Shown piece after piece: positions 1 through 6,390 of a stretch of 8,050 bases of DNA; position 1 is the stretch's first letter, and each line of letters starts with the position of its first letter. The DNA is from Porticoccus sp. GTDB taxonomy: Bacteria; Pseudomonadota; Gammaproteobacteria; Pseudomonadales; Porticoccaceae. Where the stretch lies: the NCBI GenBank assembly GCA_011049795.1, contig DRHD01000295.1, positions 1 to 8,050 of the forward strand, in the 5' to 3' direction. Below the pieces are notes generated by a model. It was not told the DNA's origin. It saw nothing but the letters and a program-made list of their open reading frames with translations, and ran no database searches. The translations under genes were made by a program, and so were the position numbers.

Positions 1-131
1 CCGGTGAGCGATACCTTTCTACTGAGGGTTTATTCTAAAGAAGGGTTTTATCGTAGTTAGAAAGGCTAGAACCCTAAGCATGGTGGACTACACTAGCAGT
101 AGTTTTTCAAAAATATTGGAAGAAATACACC

Positions 132-1049
132 ATGAATAACGTGCTAAAACAAAGCATAGGTTTCTTGTTTGGTTTGGGCTTAGTCTGGGCAAATAGTGTT
201 TTGGCCGACCACCACTGGAAAACGGTGGAATACCAAACGGTTCAGGTGAAGAATAACCTCTATGCCATGATTGCTGAAGGGGGTAATCTGGTGGTATTTA
301 TTGGAGAGGAAGGCACTTTTTTAATCGATGACCAGTTTGCGCCACTGACAGAAAAGTTGATCGCCGAAATTAAAAAAGTGGGCGGTGATATTCCGCGGTT
401 TTTAATTAATACTCATTGGCATTATGACCACACTGGGGGTAATGAAAACCTGGGTAAGGCTGGGACATTGATCGTGGCACACGACAATGTCCGGAAGCGT
501 TTATCGGTAGACAACACGCTCGCCGCCTTTAATGCCCAAATACCCGCATCACCCAAAGAAGCTCTGCCAGTTATTACCTTTAGTACCGATACCAGTTTTC
601 ACCTTAATGGTGAAACCATCCATGCGCGACATGTTCACAATGCACATACGGATGGCGATTCCGTGGTTCATTTTAAAAATGCTAATGTCATTCATGCCGG
701 GGATGTGTGGTTCAACGGATTTTATCCCTTTATCGATGTGGAGCATGGCGGCAGTCTTGCCGGTATGATTGAGGCGACCACGACTATAATTAATATGTCG
801 AATGACAATACGGTCATTATTCCCGGTCATGGTTTTGTCGGGGACAAAGCCGCATTAGTGGTCTACAGGAACATGCTTAGCGATGTATTGGTCAGACTGC
901 GAAAGCTCAAAGCCGAGGGGAAAACAACGGATGAAGCCGTTGCTGCTAAACCCACCCAAGAACTGGACGCAATTTGGGGAGATGGTTTTTTAAAGCCTGA
1001 CCAGTGGGTCAGAATTATCTACAGTGGTTTGGAGATGCCAAAAAAATGA
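132..1049 (+). CDS. Exported metallo-beta-lactamase-fold metal hydrolase
   Basis: The 305-residue product is a metallo-beta-lactamase superfamily hydrolase. It begins with a signal peptide (hydrophobic residues 9-20, likely cleavage after the VLA ending at residue 25), so it should act in the periplasm. The metal site is complete: HWHYDH at 95-100, His172 in AHTDGD, Asp191 in HAGD and His233 in PGHG, which is the usual two-zinc ligand set. The start is supported by GGAAG at 118-122, nine bases before the ATG. Its stop codon overlaps the acetyltransferase start (ATGA), so the two are probably translationally coupled. The family includes glyoxalase II-like thioesterases, lactonases, sulfatase- and SoxH-like enzymes and true beta-lactamases. 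Nothing in the sequence fixes the substrate, and I would not call it a resistance gene. The fold is near certain; the reaction is unknown. Confidence 0.93.
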   Translation: MNNVLKQSIGFLFGLGLVWANSVLADHHWKTVEYQTVQVKNNLYAMIAEGGNLVVFIGEEGTFLIDDQFAPLTEKLIAEIKKVGGDIPRFLINTHWHYDHTGGNENLGKAGTLIVAHDNVRKRLSVDNTLAAFNAQIPASPKEALPVITFSTDTSFHLNGETIHARHVHNAHTDGDSVVHFKNANVIHAGDVWFNGFYPFIDVEHGGSLAGMIEATTTIINMSNDNTVIIPGHGFVGDKAALVVYRNMLSDVLVRLRKLKAEGKTTDEAVAAKPTQELDAIWGDGFLKPDQWVRIIYSGLEMPKK

Positions 1050-1612
1050 TTTCGTTTCGTGCCGCAAAAAGAGAAGACTGCCGTACTATCGCGGAGTTAT
1101 ATAGTATTTCCTCTGATGGTGTAGCTGATTATATTTGGGCTAAATTGATTAAACCCGGAGAAGAAATACTAGACGTAGGTGAATGGCGTTATGAGAGAGA
1201 AGACAGTGTTTTCAGTTATACAAACTGCACGATTGTCGAGGTAGGCGGAGAAATTGCCGGGATGATGGTGGCCTTCCCTATGAAGGCATCCGGTGAAGTG
1301 GATGAAGACCCAGTGCTTGCACCTTACAGTCGGCTGGAGGAAGACAACAGTTACTATATTTGTGGCATGGCATTATTTCCTGAACACCGCGGAAAGGGTA
1401 TTGGGCATCAATTTATGGCATTGGCAAATCAGCAAGCTAAGTTGAGGCGATTTAATAAAATTAGCTTAATTGTTTTCGAACAAAATACCAGTGCAAAGCG
1501 ACTATATGAAGAGCAGGGTTTTAAAGAAGTTCGTCGAGAAACAATAGTTGCCCACCCGCTAATTCCTCACACGGGTGATGTTATATTGATGGTGAAAACA
1601 TTAGAAGAATAA
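1046..1612 (+). CDS. GNAT-family N-acetyltransferase
   Basis: This is a cytoplasmic GNAT-fold protein of 188 residues, expected to transfer an acetyl group from acetyl-CoA to an amine. The acetyl-CoA pyrophosphate loop is visible as RGKGIG at 115-120, after the beta strand YYICGMALFP. The C-terminal motif NTSAKRLYEEQGF (147-159) is the usual second signature. An in-frame ATG exists at 1004, but I chose the ATG at 1046. From there the protein begins MISFRAAKRED, the normal N-terminus of such enzymes; the ATG overlaps the preceding stop as ATGA; and GGAG lies at 1031-1034. The upstream extension would only read through the hydrolase gene in another frame. The acceptor substrate cannot be deduced. 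Residues 20-60 (SSDGVADYIW to VFSYTNC) resemble an uncharacterised GNAT subgroup I know from marine gammaproteobacteria, but that is recollection, not a search. Confidence 0.9.
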   Translation: MISFRAAKREDCRTIAELYSISSDGVADYIWAKLIKPGEEILDVGEWRYEREDSVFSYTNCTIVEVGGEIAGMMVAFPMKASGEVDEDPVLAPYSRLEEDNSYYICGMALFPEHRGKGIGHQFMALANQQAKLRRFNKISLIVFEQNTSAKRLYEEQGFKEVRRETIVAHPLIPHTGDVILMVKTLEE

Positions 1613-1635
1613 ATAATTTTATAGAAATAATATAA

Positions 1636-2385
1636 ATGAAAATAAAATTAATAATAATATTTTCTATTAGTTTAATAGCTTCGATATTTATTTTTATTGG
1701 TCCAATAGAACAACCGCAAAACTATTATAATTTTTCTGACAAAAATAATCACCTTGGTGTGAATAATTTCTTCAATGTCATTTCAAACATTCCTTTTTTG
1801 TTGATCGGATTATTTGGATTAATTTTAGATAAAAATAAAAAATTAATAAATGATAATTATTCAATAACCCCAGTCTATAGTATTTTCTTTTTTGGCGTGT
1901 TTCTCACCAGTTTTGGCTCGTCCTGGTTTCACCTTAACCCTAGTAATGAGACCCTAGTCTGGGATCGCCTGCCTATGACCATAGGCTTTATGGCATTGAC
2001 CACAGGATTATTATCGGAATATTTAAAACGAGAGCTACAGCTGTACTTGCTTTACCCGCTTCTTCTAATCGGCTTTACCAGTGTTATTTATTGGCACTTT
2101 ACTGAGCAAGCAGGGAGAGGCGATTTACGGTTATACGCACTCGTGCAGTTTTTACCTCTATTAATTATCCCCGCAGTGGTAGTGACCCATAAGTCTCGTT
2201 ATACCCGCAGCTGGGATTTAATCTGGGTATTCATCTTCTATGTCCTCGCCAAAGTGATGGAGCATTTTGACCATGCTATTCATCAGCTGCTGGGAAGTAT
2301 CAGCGGCCACAGTATCAAGCACCTGCTGGCCGCGGCAGCCACCTACATGCTGTTGCGAATGTTGTGGCTGAGAAAACCGATGTAA
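1636..2385 (+). CDS. Alkaline ceramidase-like (CREST superfamily) seven-helix membrane hydrolase
   Basis: The 249-residue protein is very hydrophobic, with about seven membrane helices. It matches the alkaline ceramidase family (Pfam Ceramidase, CREST superfamily). The NFFNVISNIPF stretch (44-54) corresponds to the conserved EFxNxxSN helix of eukaryotic ceramidases. The likely zinc and catalytic residues are Ser95 and His99 (SSWFH), Asp110 (WDRLPM), and His225 and His229 (GHSIKH). Their spacing (S+4H, H+11D, H+4H) equals that of human ACER3 Ser77, His81, Asp92, His217 and His221, so an amide-hydrolysing zinc site is likely. The glutamate that helps bind calcium in ACER3 (E33) aligns with Asn44 here, so the calcium site may differ. 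The gene lies 23 bases after the acetyltransferase with no clear Shine-Dalgarno. Roughly its first 75 codons are extremely AT-rich and its end is GC-rich. The substrate is unknown; bacteria of this type usually lack ceramides. Confidence 0.85.
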   Translation: MKIKLIIIFSISLIASIFIFIGPIEQPQNYYNFSDKNNHLGVNNFFNVISNIPFLLIGLFGLILDKNKKLINDNYSITPVYSIFFFGVFLTSFGSSWFHLNPSNETLVWDRLPMTIGFMALTTGLLSEYLKRELQLYLLYPLLLIGFTSVIYWHFTEQAGRGDLRLYALVQFLPLLIIPAVVVTHKSRYTRSWDLIWVFIFYVLAKVMEHFDHAIHQLLGSISGHSIKHLLAAAATYMLLRMLWLRKPM

Positions 2386-2405
2386 GGGAAGAGCTATTAG
2401 TTACC

Positions 2406-2422
2406 GCTATCGGTTGGATAGC
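2406..2422. repeat. Small inverted repeat in the ceramidase-grx gap
   Basis: GCTATC (2406-2411) and GATAGC (2417-2422) form a 6-base-pair stem with a GGTTG loop, 20 bases after the ceramidase-like stop. No run of T follows, so it is at best a weak terminator or a processing stem. A 9-base direct repeat, AGAGCTATT, flanks it at 2390-2398 and 2434-2442. No confident promoter for the glutaredoxin gene can be picked out in this 142-base gap. Confidence 0.3.
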
Positions 2423-2527
2423 CATAATTAAGTAGAGCTATTGGTGTTCTCTAGCCTATAGTGTTTGCCAATGAGGAAGTAAATGTAACTAATGTTAGTA
2501 GGCCCGATGCAACTACTGGAGTTAGCC

Positions 2528-2773
2528 ATGCAACGTTATACAATTTTTGGACATCAAGCCTGTGGTTTCTGCCGTCAAGCAAAGGCTGTATTGGAATCCA
2601 AAGAATTACCTTTCCGCTATGTGGACATTCATGAAGAGGGTATCAGTCCAGCAGATTTGGCAGCAACGGTGGGAAAACCAGTGAGCACGGTACCTCAAAT
2701 CTTTCATGGAGAAGAGTACGTGGGTGGTTACCAAGAGTTAATGCAGTATTTGGAACAGGCAGAAGTCGCCTGA
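2528..2773 (+). CDS. grxA: GrxA-type glutaredoxin
   Basis: This is an 81-residue thioredoxin-fold glutaredoxin, expected to reduce disulfides with glutathione in the cytoplasm. The redox site is C12-G-F-C15. The cis-proline motif TVP is at 54-56 and the GG motif that contacts glutathione at 66-67. The stretch YVDIHEEGIS and the GKPVSTVPQIF segment closely resemble E. coli Grx1 (GrxA, 85 residues), which donates electrons to ribonucleotide reductase among other targets. The active-site dipeptide is GF, where E. coli Grx1 has PY. An in-frame ATG exists at 2492, but the ATG at 2528 is better: GGAG lies at 2518-2521, six bases before it, and the protein then begins MQRYTIFG like its homologues. 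The gene stands alone and converges on the FKBP gene. Assignment to the family is firm; equivalence to grxA is likely. Confidence 0.9.
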   Translation: MQRYTIFGHQACGFCRQAKAVLESKELPFRYVDIHEEGISPADLAATVGKPVSTVPQIFHGEEYVGGYQELMQYLEQAEVA

Positions 2774-2804
2774 ATAGAGGCAGAGAAAGAGGTGTTTTAG
2801 CGAT

Positions 2805-2832
2805 AAAAAAGGGGCCAACATCAGTTGGCCCC
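2805..2832 (-). terminator. Rho-independent terminator of the minus-strand gene train
   Basis: GGGGCCAAC (2811-2819) pairs perfectly with GTTGGCCCC (2824-2832) around a four-base loop. Read on the minus strand, the hairpin is followed directly by six T (A at 2805-2810 on the plus strand). It lies 22 bases past the FKBP stop. On the plus strand only TT follows, so it is a weaker stop for the converging glutaredoxin transcript, but both probably end here. Confidence 0.9.
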
Positions 2833-2854
2833 TTACAGGATCAGCTGAGTACTA

Positions 2855-3331
2855 CTATTCGTTAATGCCCAGAAGCTCCACATCAAAAATCAATGTTGAT
2901 CCCGGGCCAATCACGCCCATATTACGGTTGCCATAGGCCAAATCACTGGGAATAAACAATCGAGTTTTTTCACCAACTACCATCAACTGCAAACCTTCTG
3001 TCCAGCCAGGGATAACCTGATTCAAGCCAAAGCCGATCGGTTCACCACGGTCTACAGAGCTGTCGAATACTGTGCCATCTATCAACGTGCCGTGATAATG
3101 CACTTTCACCATATCGGTTGGGCCGGGATGTTCAGTACCAGTCCCCTCGGTCAACACTAAATATTGCAGCCCAGAAGCGGTAGTCTGCACGCCCTCCGCA
3201 TCTTTATTGGCGGCCATAAACTCAATGCCTTCTTGTATATTCACTGTAGCTCCTTTTTTGTTGGCTAGTGTTCTTTGTGCCAGAAATAAAACCATCGCAA
3301 TCGCGATAATAATGATAATAATTTTGAACAT
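2855..3331 (-). CDS. Membrane-anchored FKBP-type peptidyl-prolyl isomerase
   Basis: The 158-residue product has an N-terminal membrane segment (residues 2-18, with six isoleucines in a row) and no lipobox or clear signal-peptidase I site. It is therefore probably a membrane-anchored foldase facing the periplasm. Residues 47-60 (GVQTTASGLQYLVL) are the lead-in typical of FkpA/Mip proteins. The FKBP domain fills residues 66-155, and the residues lining the FKBP12 active pocket can be aligned: Tyr79 (VHYHG), Phe89-Asp90 (VFDSS), Phe101, Val106-Ile107, Trp110 (VIPGW), Tyr133 (LAYG) and Phe149. It should catalyse cis-trans isomerisation at proline. It is shorter than Mip/FkpA because it lacks their N-terminal dimerisation domain. 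It is the last gene of the minus-strand train, 85 bases after the YchJ-like gene, and ends at a strong terminator. A promoter of its own in that gap is possible but not clear. Confidence 0.92.
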   Translation of the reverse strand: MFKIIIIIIAIAMVLFLAQRTLANKKGATVNIQEGIEFMAANKDAEGVQTTASGLQYLVLTEGTGTEHPGPTDMVKVHYHGTLIDGTVFDSSVDRGEPIGFGLNQVIPGWTEGLQLMVVGEKTRLFIPSDLAYGNRNMGVIGPGSTLIFDVELLGINE

Positions 3332-3416
3332 AGTAAATCTCTAACATAGGTGGATATTAAATTGTAACGAAGGGTAAGTTGATCGAGCTGGGTGGTCAAC
3401 CAGTGTCAGGTCATAA

Positions 3417-3815
3417 TTAGTGTAGGCTAGAGACCTCGCCACCTACATACAGCCAGCGCCCCGATGTCCGTTGAAAGACGGAGACCTCGTGCATCACTTG
3501 AACCTCGGAATGATCTGGTTCGTGATAAAAGGCATTAAATTCTACAGTGGCTTTATCACCTGTTTGGTTGCTGGATAATACTTCCAGTTTTACCCATTCC
3601 ATCTTTTTTTCAGAAAGTGCCTTGGCAGTTAACCCAGCCGCTGTTGCAGAAAACCACGTCGATAATAAATAATCCCCATAGCCACCCAATGCATACGCCG
3701 AATAACGAGAGCGCATCAATTGTTCTGGGGTTTTGGCCTTTTGCCCAGCCACAAGAAAGCGCCCACAGCATTGATCGAAGGGTTTATTGCGATTACAAAT
3801 ACAGGAATCAGCCAT
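3417..3815 (-). CDS. YchJ-like SEC-C motif protein
   Basis: This 132-residue protein matches the YchJ/UPF0225 family. The N-terminal SEC-C-like metal motif is CIC...CCGR (Cys5, Cys7, Cys16, Cys17), which probably binds zinc. It is followed by LMRSRYSAYALG (33-44), the family hallmark, and then an NTF2-like alpha-beta domain to the end (WVKLEVL, VEFNAFYHE, VSVFQRTSGRWLYVGGE). The E. coli protein carries a second SEC-C motif at its C-terminus. This one stops at GEVSSLH without it, a form I believe common in the family. No biochemical function is firmly known. It sits between the thioesterase (54 bases upstream) and the FKBP gene (85 bases downstream), all in one direction, with no good Shine-Dalgarno before the ATG. 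Family assignment is firm; the role is unknown. Confidence 0.88.
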   Translation of the reverse strand: MADSCICNRNKPFDQCCGRFLVAGQKAKTPEQLMRSRYSAYALGGYGDYLLSTWFSATAAGLTAKALSEKKMEWVKLEVLSSNQTGDKATVEFNAFYHEPDHSEVQVMHEVSVFQRTSGRWLYVGGEVSSLH

Positions 3816-3869
3816 TAGTTTTATCTGTCTATCAGTGAGTTAAAAAGAGTTGTATCTCTGATCGCATTG

Positions 3870-4268
3870 TTAGCTCTGTTCTGGCACCGCTCTAGTTGTA
3901 CCCTCATCATCAATTGCGACAAACACAAATTCTCCTTCGGTGACTTTAGCGGGTTCATTAGTGGACTCAATATTGATCCAGACTTCCACATTGATGGTCA
4001 TGGAGCTCCAGCCGACTTTGATCAGTTCGCAGTAGCAGCTGGCAATGGCTCCGACAGGTACAGAGCGTAGAAAGGCCATTTCACTGATGGCCACGGTGGT
4101 GACTCGCCCCTGAGCAGTGCGCTGGGCAAGAATGGCGCTGCCGAGGTCCATTTGTGAGAGCAGCCATCCACCAAAAATATCACCATTGGCATTGGTGTCC
4201 TTCGGCATGGCGATAGTCTGTAGGGTCAGGTCCCCGCGGGGTTGTGGTGGTTGGTTGATAGCTGTCAC
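3870..4268 (-). CDS. yciA: YciA-type hotdog-fold acyl-CoA thioesterase
   Basis: The 132-residue product closely matches YciA, a hexameric hotdog-fold enzyme that hydrolyses a broad range of acyl-CoA esters to free acid and CoA in the cytoplasm. The hallmark TNANGDIFGGWLLSQMD spans 25-41, and Asp41 corresponds to the catalytic aspartate of the family. FLRSVPVG (67-73) and INVEVWI (92-98) are further family segments. Translation starts at a GTG (minus strand, 4268-4266), with AGGAG at 4279-4275, six bases before it. This places the N-terminus eleven residues before GDLTLQTIAMP, as in homologues. It lies 65 bases after the TRAP large permease and 54 before the YchJ-like gene. Its place behind a carboxylate-type importer may be meaningful (for example releasing CoA from imported, activated acids), but that is speculation. 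Confidence 0.93.
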   Translation of the reverse strand: MTAINQPPQPRGDLTLQTIAMPKDTNANGDIFGGWLLSQMDLGSAILAQRTAQGRVTTVAISEMAFLRSVPVGAIASCYCELIKVGWSSMTINVEVWINIESTNEPAKVTEGEFVFVAIDDEGTTRAVPEQS

Positions 4269-4333
4269 AGGTGACTCCTCACATTGTTATTACTACTAAT
4301 TGTTGGTAGTTCTCTTTATTAGCAGTTGATTGC

Positions 4334-5704
4334 TTAGAAGACCACAGAGGGTAGCCAAGTGGCAAGTGATGGCCAGAAAGCCAACATCAACATCAGCAAG
4401 ATCTGAATACCAATAAACGGAATAACGCCGCGATAAATATCACTGGTTTTAACACTATCCGGGGCTACGCCACGCAGGTAGAACAGGGCAAAACCAAAGG
4501 GTGGGGTCAAAAATGAGGTTTGCAGGTTGACGGCAATCATGATCCCAAGCCAAATCGGGTCAAGTCCCATGGCGAACAGCACGGGGGCGACGATGGGCAC
4601 AACTACAAAGGTAATTTCAATAAAGTCGAGAATAAACCCGAGTAGGAATATCACCACCATGACAACAAGGGTGGCACCGACGATCCCGCCGGGAATATCG
4701 TGAAATAGCGCCTCTATCAGCTCCTCACCACCAAAGCCGCGAAACACCAGAGAAAATACCGCAGCACCAATAAGAATCAGAAAGACCATCGAGGTCACTT
4801 CGGTGGTAGAACGAGCAACATCTCGTAACCGTGTAATCGTGAGCTGCCCTCGTGCGATGGCCAGTAAGGTGGCGCCAAATGCGCCGACACCTGCAGCTTC
4901 GGTGGGCGTGGCGATACCGGTCAAAATAGAACCCAATACGGCGACGATTAATACTACCGGCGGTAACAGGCCTCTCAGTAGGCGAAAGGCACTGAGACGA
5001 TTGTTCTCATCTACTTCAGCAACGGGTGCGATATCTGGCTTGAGCCGGGAGATGATGATCAGATAGCCGATATACATCACCACCAACAGCAAGCCCGGAA
5101 TAACAGCACCGACAAACAGGTCGCCAATGGACATCGTTTTGGGAGTGAAAATACCCATCGAAAGTTGGGCTTGTTGGTAAGCATTAGAGAGAATATCCCC
5201 CAGCAACACCAGCGCAATAGAGGGTGGGATAATCTGCCCCAATGTGCCCGTGGCACAAATAGAGCCTGTGGCCAGTGCGGGAGAATAACCGCGTTTCAGC
5301 ATGGTGGGCAGGGACATCAACCCCATAGTCACCACGGTAGCGCCGACAATGCCGGTACTGGCTGCCAGCAGCATTCCTACGATGACGACAGAGATACCCA
5401 GGCCACCTTTAAATTTGCCGAATAGCAGCGACATGCTGTCGAGTAGGTCTTCCGCCAGCTTGGATTTTTCCAGCATCACGCCCATTAATACAAACAACGG
5501 CACGGCGATCAGGGTGGTGTTATCAATGGTGCCATAGAGCCGGTTGGGCAAGGCGTGAAGAAATGCCATATCGAAATGGCCGGCCATGTTGCCGACTATG
5601 GCAAATAAGAGTGCAGTACCTGCCAGAGAAAAGGCTACTGGGTAGCCTGCCATCAATACCAGGCAGACCGCCACAAACATCAGTAGGGGAATATATTCGG
5701 CCAT
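4334..5704 (-). CDS. dctM: TRAP transporter large permease (DctM family, FcbT3-like)
   Basis: This is a 456-residue polytopic inner-membrane protein, the transport subunit of a tripartite ATP-independent periplasmic (TRAP) transporter. It uses an ion gradient to import a solute delivered by a periplasmic binding protein. DctM-family segments in order are NTTLIAVPLFVLMGVMLEKS (62-81), GTLGQIIPPS (153-162), GIATPTEAAGVGAFGA (263-278), ILDFIEITFVVVPI (358-371) and FLTPPFGFALFYLRGVAP (398-415). The insert around 175-200 (YQQAQLSMGIFTPKTMSIGDLF) is typical of the mannitol/chloroaromatic (FcbT3) branch, whose relatives take up 2-oxoacids, lactate and aromatic acids. It starts inside the dctQ stop codon (ATGA), so the two are coupled. 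No binding-protein gene is present. The symbol is the family name; the substrate is not known. Confidence 0.95.
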   Translation of the reverse strand: MAEYIPLLMFVAVCLVLMAGYPVAFSLAGTALLFAIVGNMAGHFDMAFLHALPNRLYGTIDNTTLIAVPLFVLMGVMLEKSKLAEDLLDSMSLLFGKFKGGLGISVVIVGMLLAASTGIVGATVVTMGLMSLPTMLKRGYSPALATGSICATGTLGQIIPPSIALVLLGDILSNAYQQAQLSMGIFTPKTMSIGDLFVGAVIPGLLLVVMYIGYLIIISRLKPDIAPVAEVDENNRLSAFRLLRGLLPPVVLIVAVLGSILTGIATPTEAAGVGAFGATLLAIARGQLTITRLRDVARSTTEVTSMVFLILIGAAVFSLVFRGFGGEELIEALFHDIPGGIVGATLVVMVVIFLLGFILDFIEITFVVVPIVAPVLFAMGLDPIWLGIMIAVNLQTSFLTPPFGFALFYLRGVAPDSVKTSDIYRGVIPFIGIQILLMLMLAFWPSLATWLPSVVF

Positions 5705-6276
5705 CAGACCATTCCCTCCTGTTGCTCGCCAGTATGTTCTCCACCAAGACGGAAAAAGAACAACAGGTTTTTAATAATTTCGGCCACCCCTTGCAGCAGC
5801 ATGGTCGCCGGCATCACCAGTAACAGGGTTTTGAGCAGATAGACCCAGGGCAACCCCTGCGTTTCTCTGGAGACTTCATGAACAGCCCAGCTGTTGGCCA
5901 CATAGTCCCAGCTGAAGATGAAAATTAACAAGCTGACAGGGATTAGAAGTAGCACAGCACCTAAAGCATCTACTAGTGCCTGGCCACGAGGCGTAAATTT
6001 TTGGTAGAGGATATCCACTCGCACATGGCCACCGCGCTTTAAGGTGTAGGCGGCACCCAGCAAAAAAACCAGTGCATGCAGGTAGGTGACGGATTCTTGC
6101 AGGGCAATAGAGCCTGACCCAAGAAAGTAGCGCATCACCACAACAACGCAGGTAAGGGCCATCATCGCCAAGGTTAACCACGCAATGATTCGGCCGGTCC
6201 ACTCAGTAAAGCAGTCGATACCTCGGGCTAGCCGTTCCAGAACACGGATAAGGGTACTGCTAGTAGTCACAGGCAT
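5704..6276 (-). CDS. dctQ: TRAP transporter small permease (DctQ family, FcbT2-like)
   Basis: The 190-residue product is the small membrane subunit of a TRAP transporter, with four membrane helices (about 30-50, 65-80, 103-125 and 148-168). The loop RGGHVRVDILY (81-91) is the family hallmark. The segment IALQESVTYLHALVFLLGAAYTL (57-79) and the late GLPWVYLLK (141-149) resemble the FcbT2 subgroup, matching the FcbT3-like large subunit next door. It is the first gene of the minus-strand train, likely driven from the TATAAT promoter at 6325-6353. The start region is odd. A perfect 17-base tandem duplication covers the ATG, giving a second upstream ATG in another frame, and there is no convincing Shine-Dalgarno. 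I chose the proximal ATG because only it opens this frame; the GTG at codon 3 is an alternative. The substrate is unknown. Confidence 0.93.
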   Translation of the reverse strand: MPVTTSSTLIRVLERLARGIDCFTEWTGRIIAWLTLAMMALTCVVVVMRYFLGSGSIALQESVTYLHALVFLLGAAYTLKRGGHVRVDILYQKFTPRGQALVDALGAVLLLIPVSLLIFIFSWDYVANSWAVHEVSRETQGLPWVYLLKTLLLVMPATMLLQGVAEIIKNLLFFFRLGGEHTGEQQEGMV

Positions 6277-6294
6277 TTAGTAGTCACAGGCATT
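6261..6294. repeat. 17-base perfect tandem duplication across the dctQ start codon
   Basis: TAGTAGTCACAGGCATT occurs at 6261-6277 and again, immediately adjoining and without change, at 6278-6294. Read on the minus strand it duplicates the ATGCCTGTGACTACTA that begins dctQ. Seventeen is not a multiple of three, so the outer ATG (6293-6291) is out of frame. It would make an eight-codon reading frame (M-P-V-T-T-K-C-L) ending at TGA 6269-6267, inside the start of dctQ. Confidence 0.9.
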
Positions 6295-6324
6295 ATTTTT
6301 ATTAGGCCTTAAAAACGGTTGCTC

Positions 6325-6353
6325 ATTATACGTTCAATAGTGTCTGGACTCAT
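6325..6353 (-). promoter_or_regulatory. Predicted sigma-70 promoter for dctQ
   Basis: On the minus strand a perfect TATAAT -10 box (6330-6325) stands 17 bases after ATGAGT (6353-6348), a -35 box with three matches to TTGACA. Transcription would begin near 6318, leaving a leader of roughly 40 bases before the dctQ ATG. The weak -35 box suggests that an activator helps, or that expression is low. Confidence 0.5.
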
Positions 6354-6390
6354 CCTGGGGTTTGTTTCTTGCCTTTACGCCCTCTGGGTA

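Noticed and set aside
1..60. Open frame from the window edge (18 codons after the first base triplet, ending VYSKEGFYRS then TAG at 58-60)
   Set aside because: It could be the tail of an upstream gene, but it is too short to recognise and chance open frames of this size are common. No clear promoter for the 132 gene was found in 1-131 either.
549..830. Minus-strand 93-codon frame inside the MBL gene
   Set aside because: It overlaps a well-supported gene with intact metal ligands, and nothing in its product is recognisable.
1004..1045. In-frame upstream ATG extending the acetyltransferase by 14 residues
   Set aside because: It lies wholly within the hydrolase gene, adds non-family sequence, and the ATG at 1046 has both an ATGA overlap and a GGAG site.
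2492..2527. In-frame upstream ATG extending the glutaredoxin by 12 residues
   Set aside because: The GGAG at 2518-2521 fits the ATG at 2528, and homologues start at the MQRYTIFG position.
3332..3416. Possible promoter for the FKBP gene (TTGACC and, farther on, TACAAT on the minus strand)
   Set aside because: The two hexamers are not at a workable spacing from each other, and neither has a matching partner, so no promoter is called.
4292..4310. ACTAC...GTAGT inverted repeat between dctM and yciA
   Set aside because: The stem is only five weak pairs with a nine-base loop and no T run on the minus strand; not a credible terminator.
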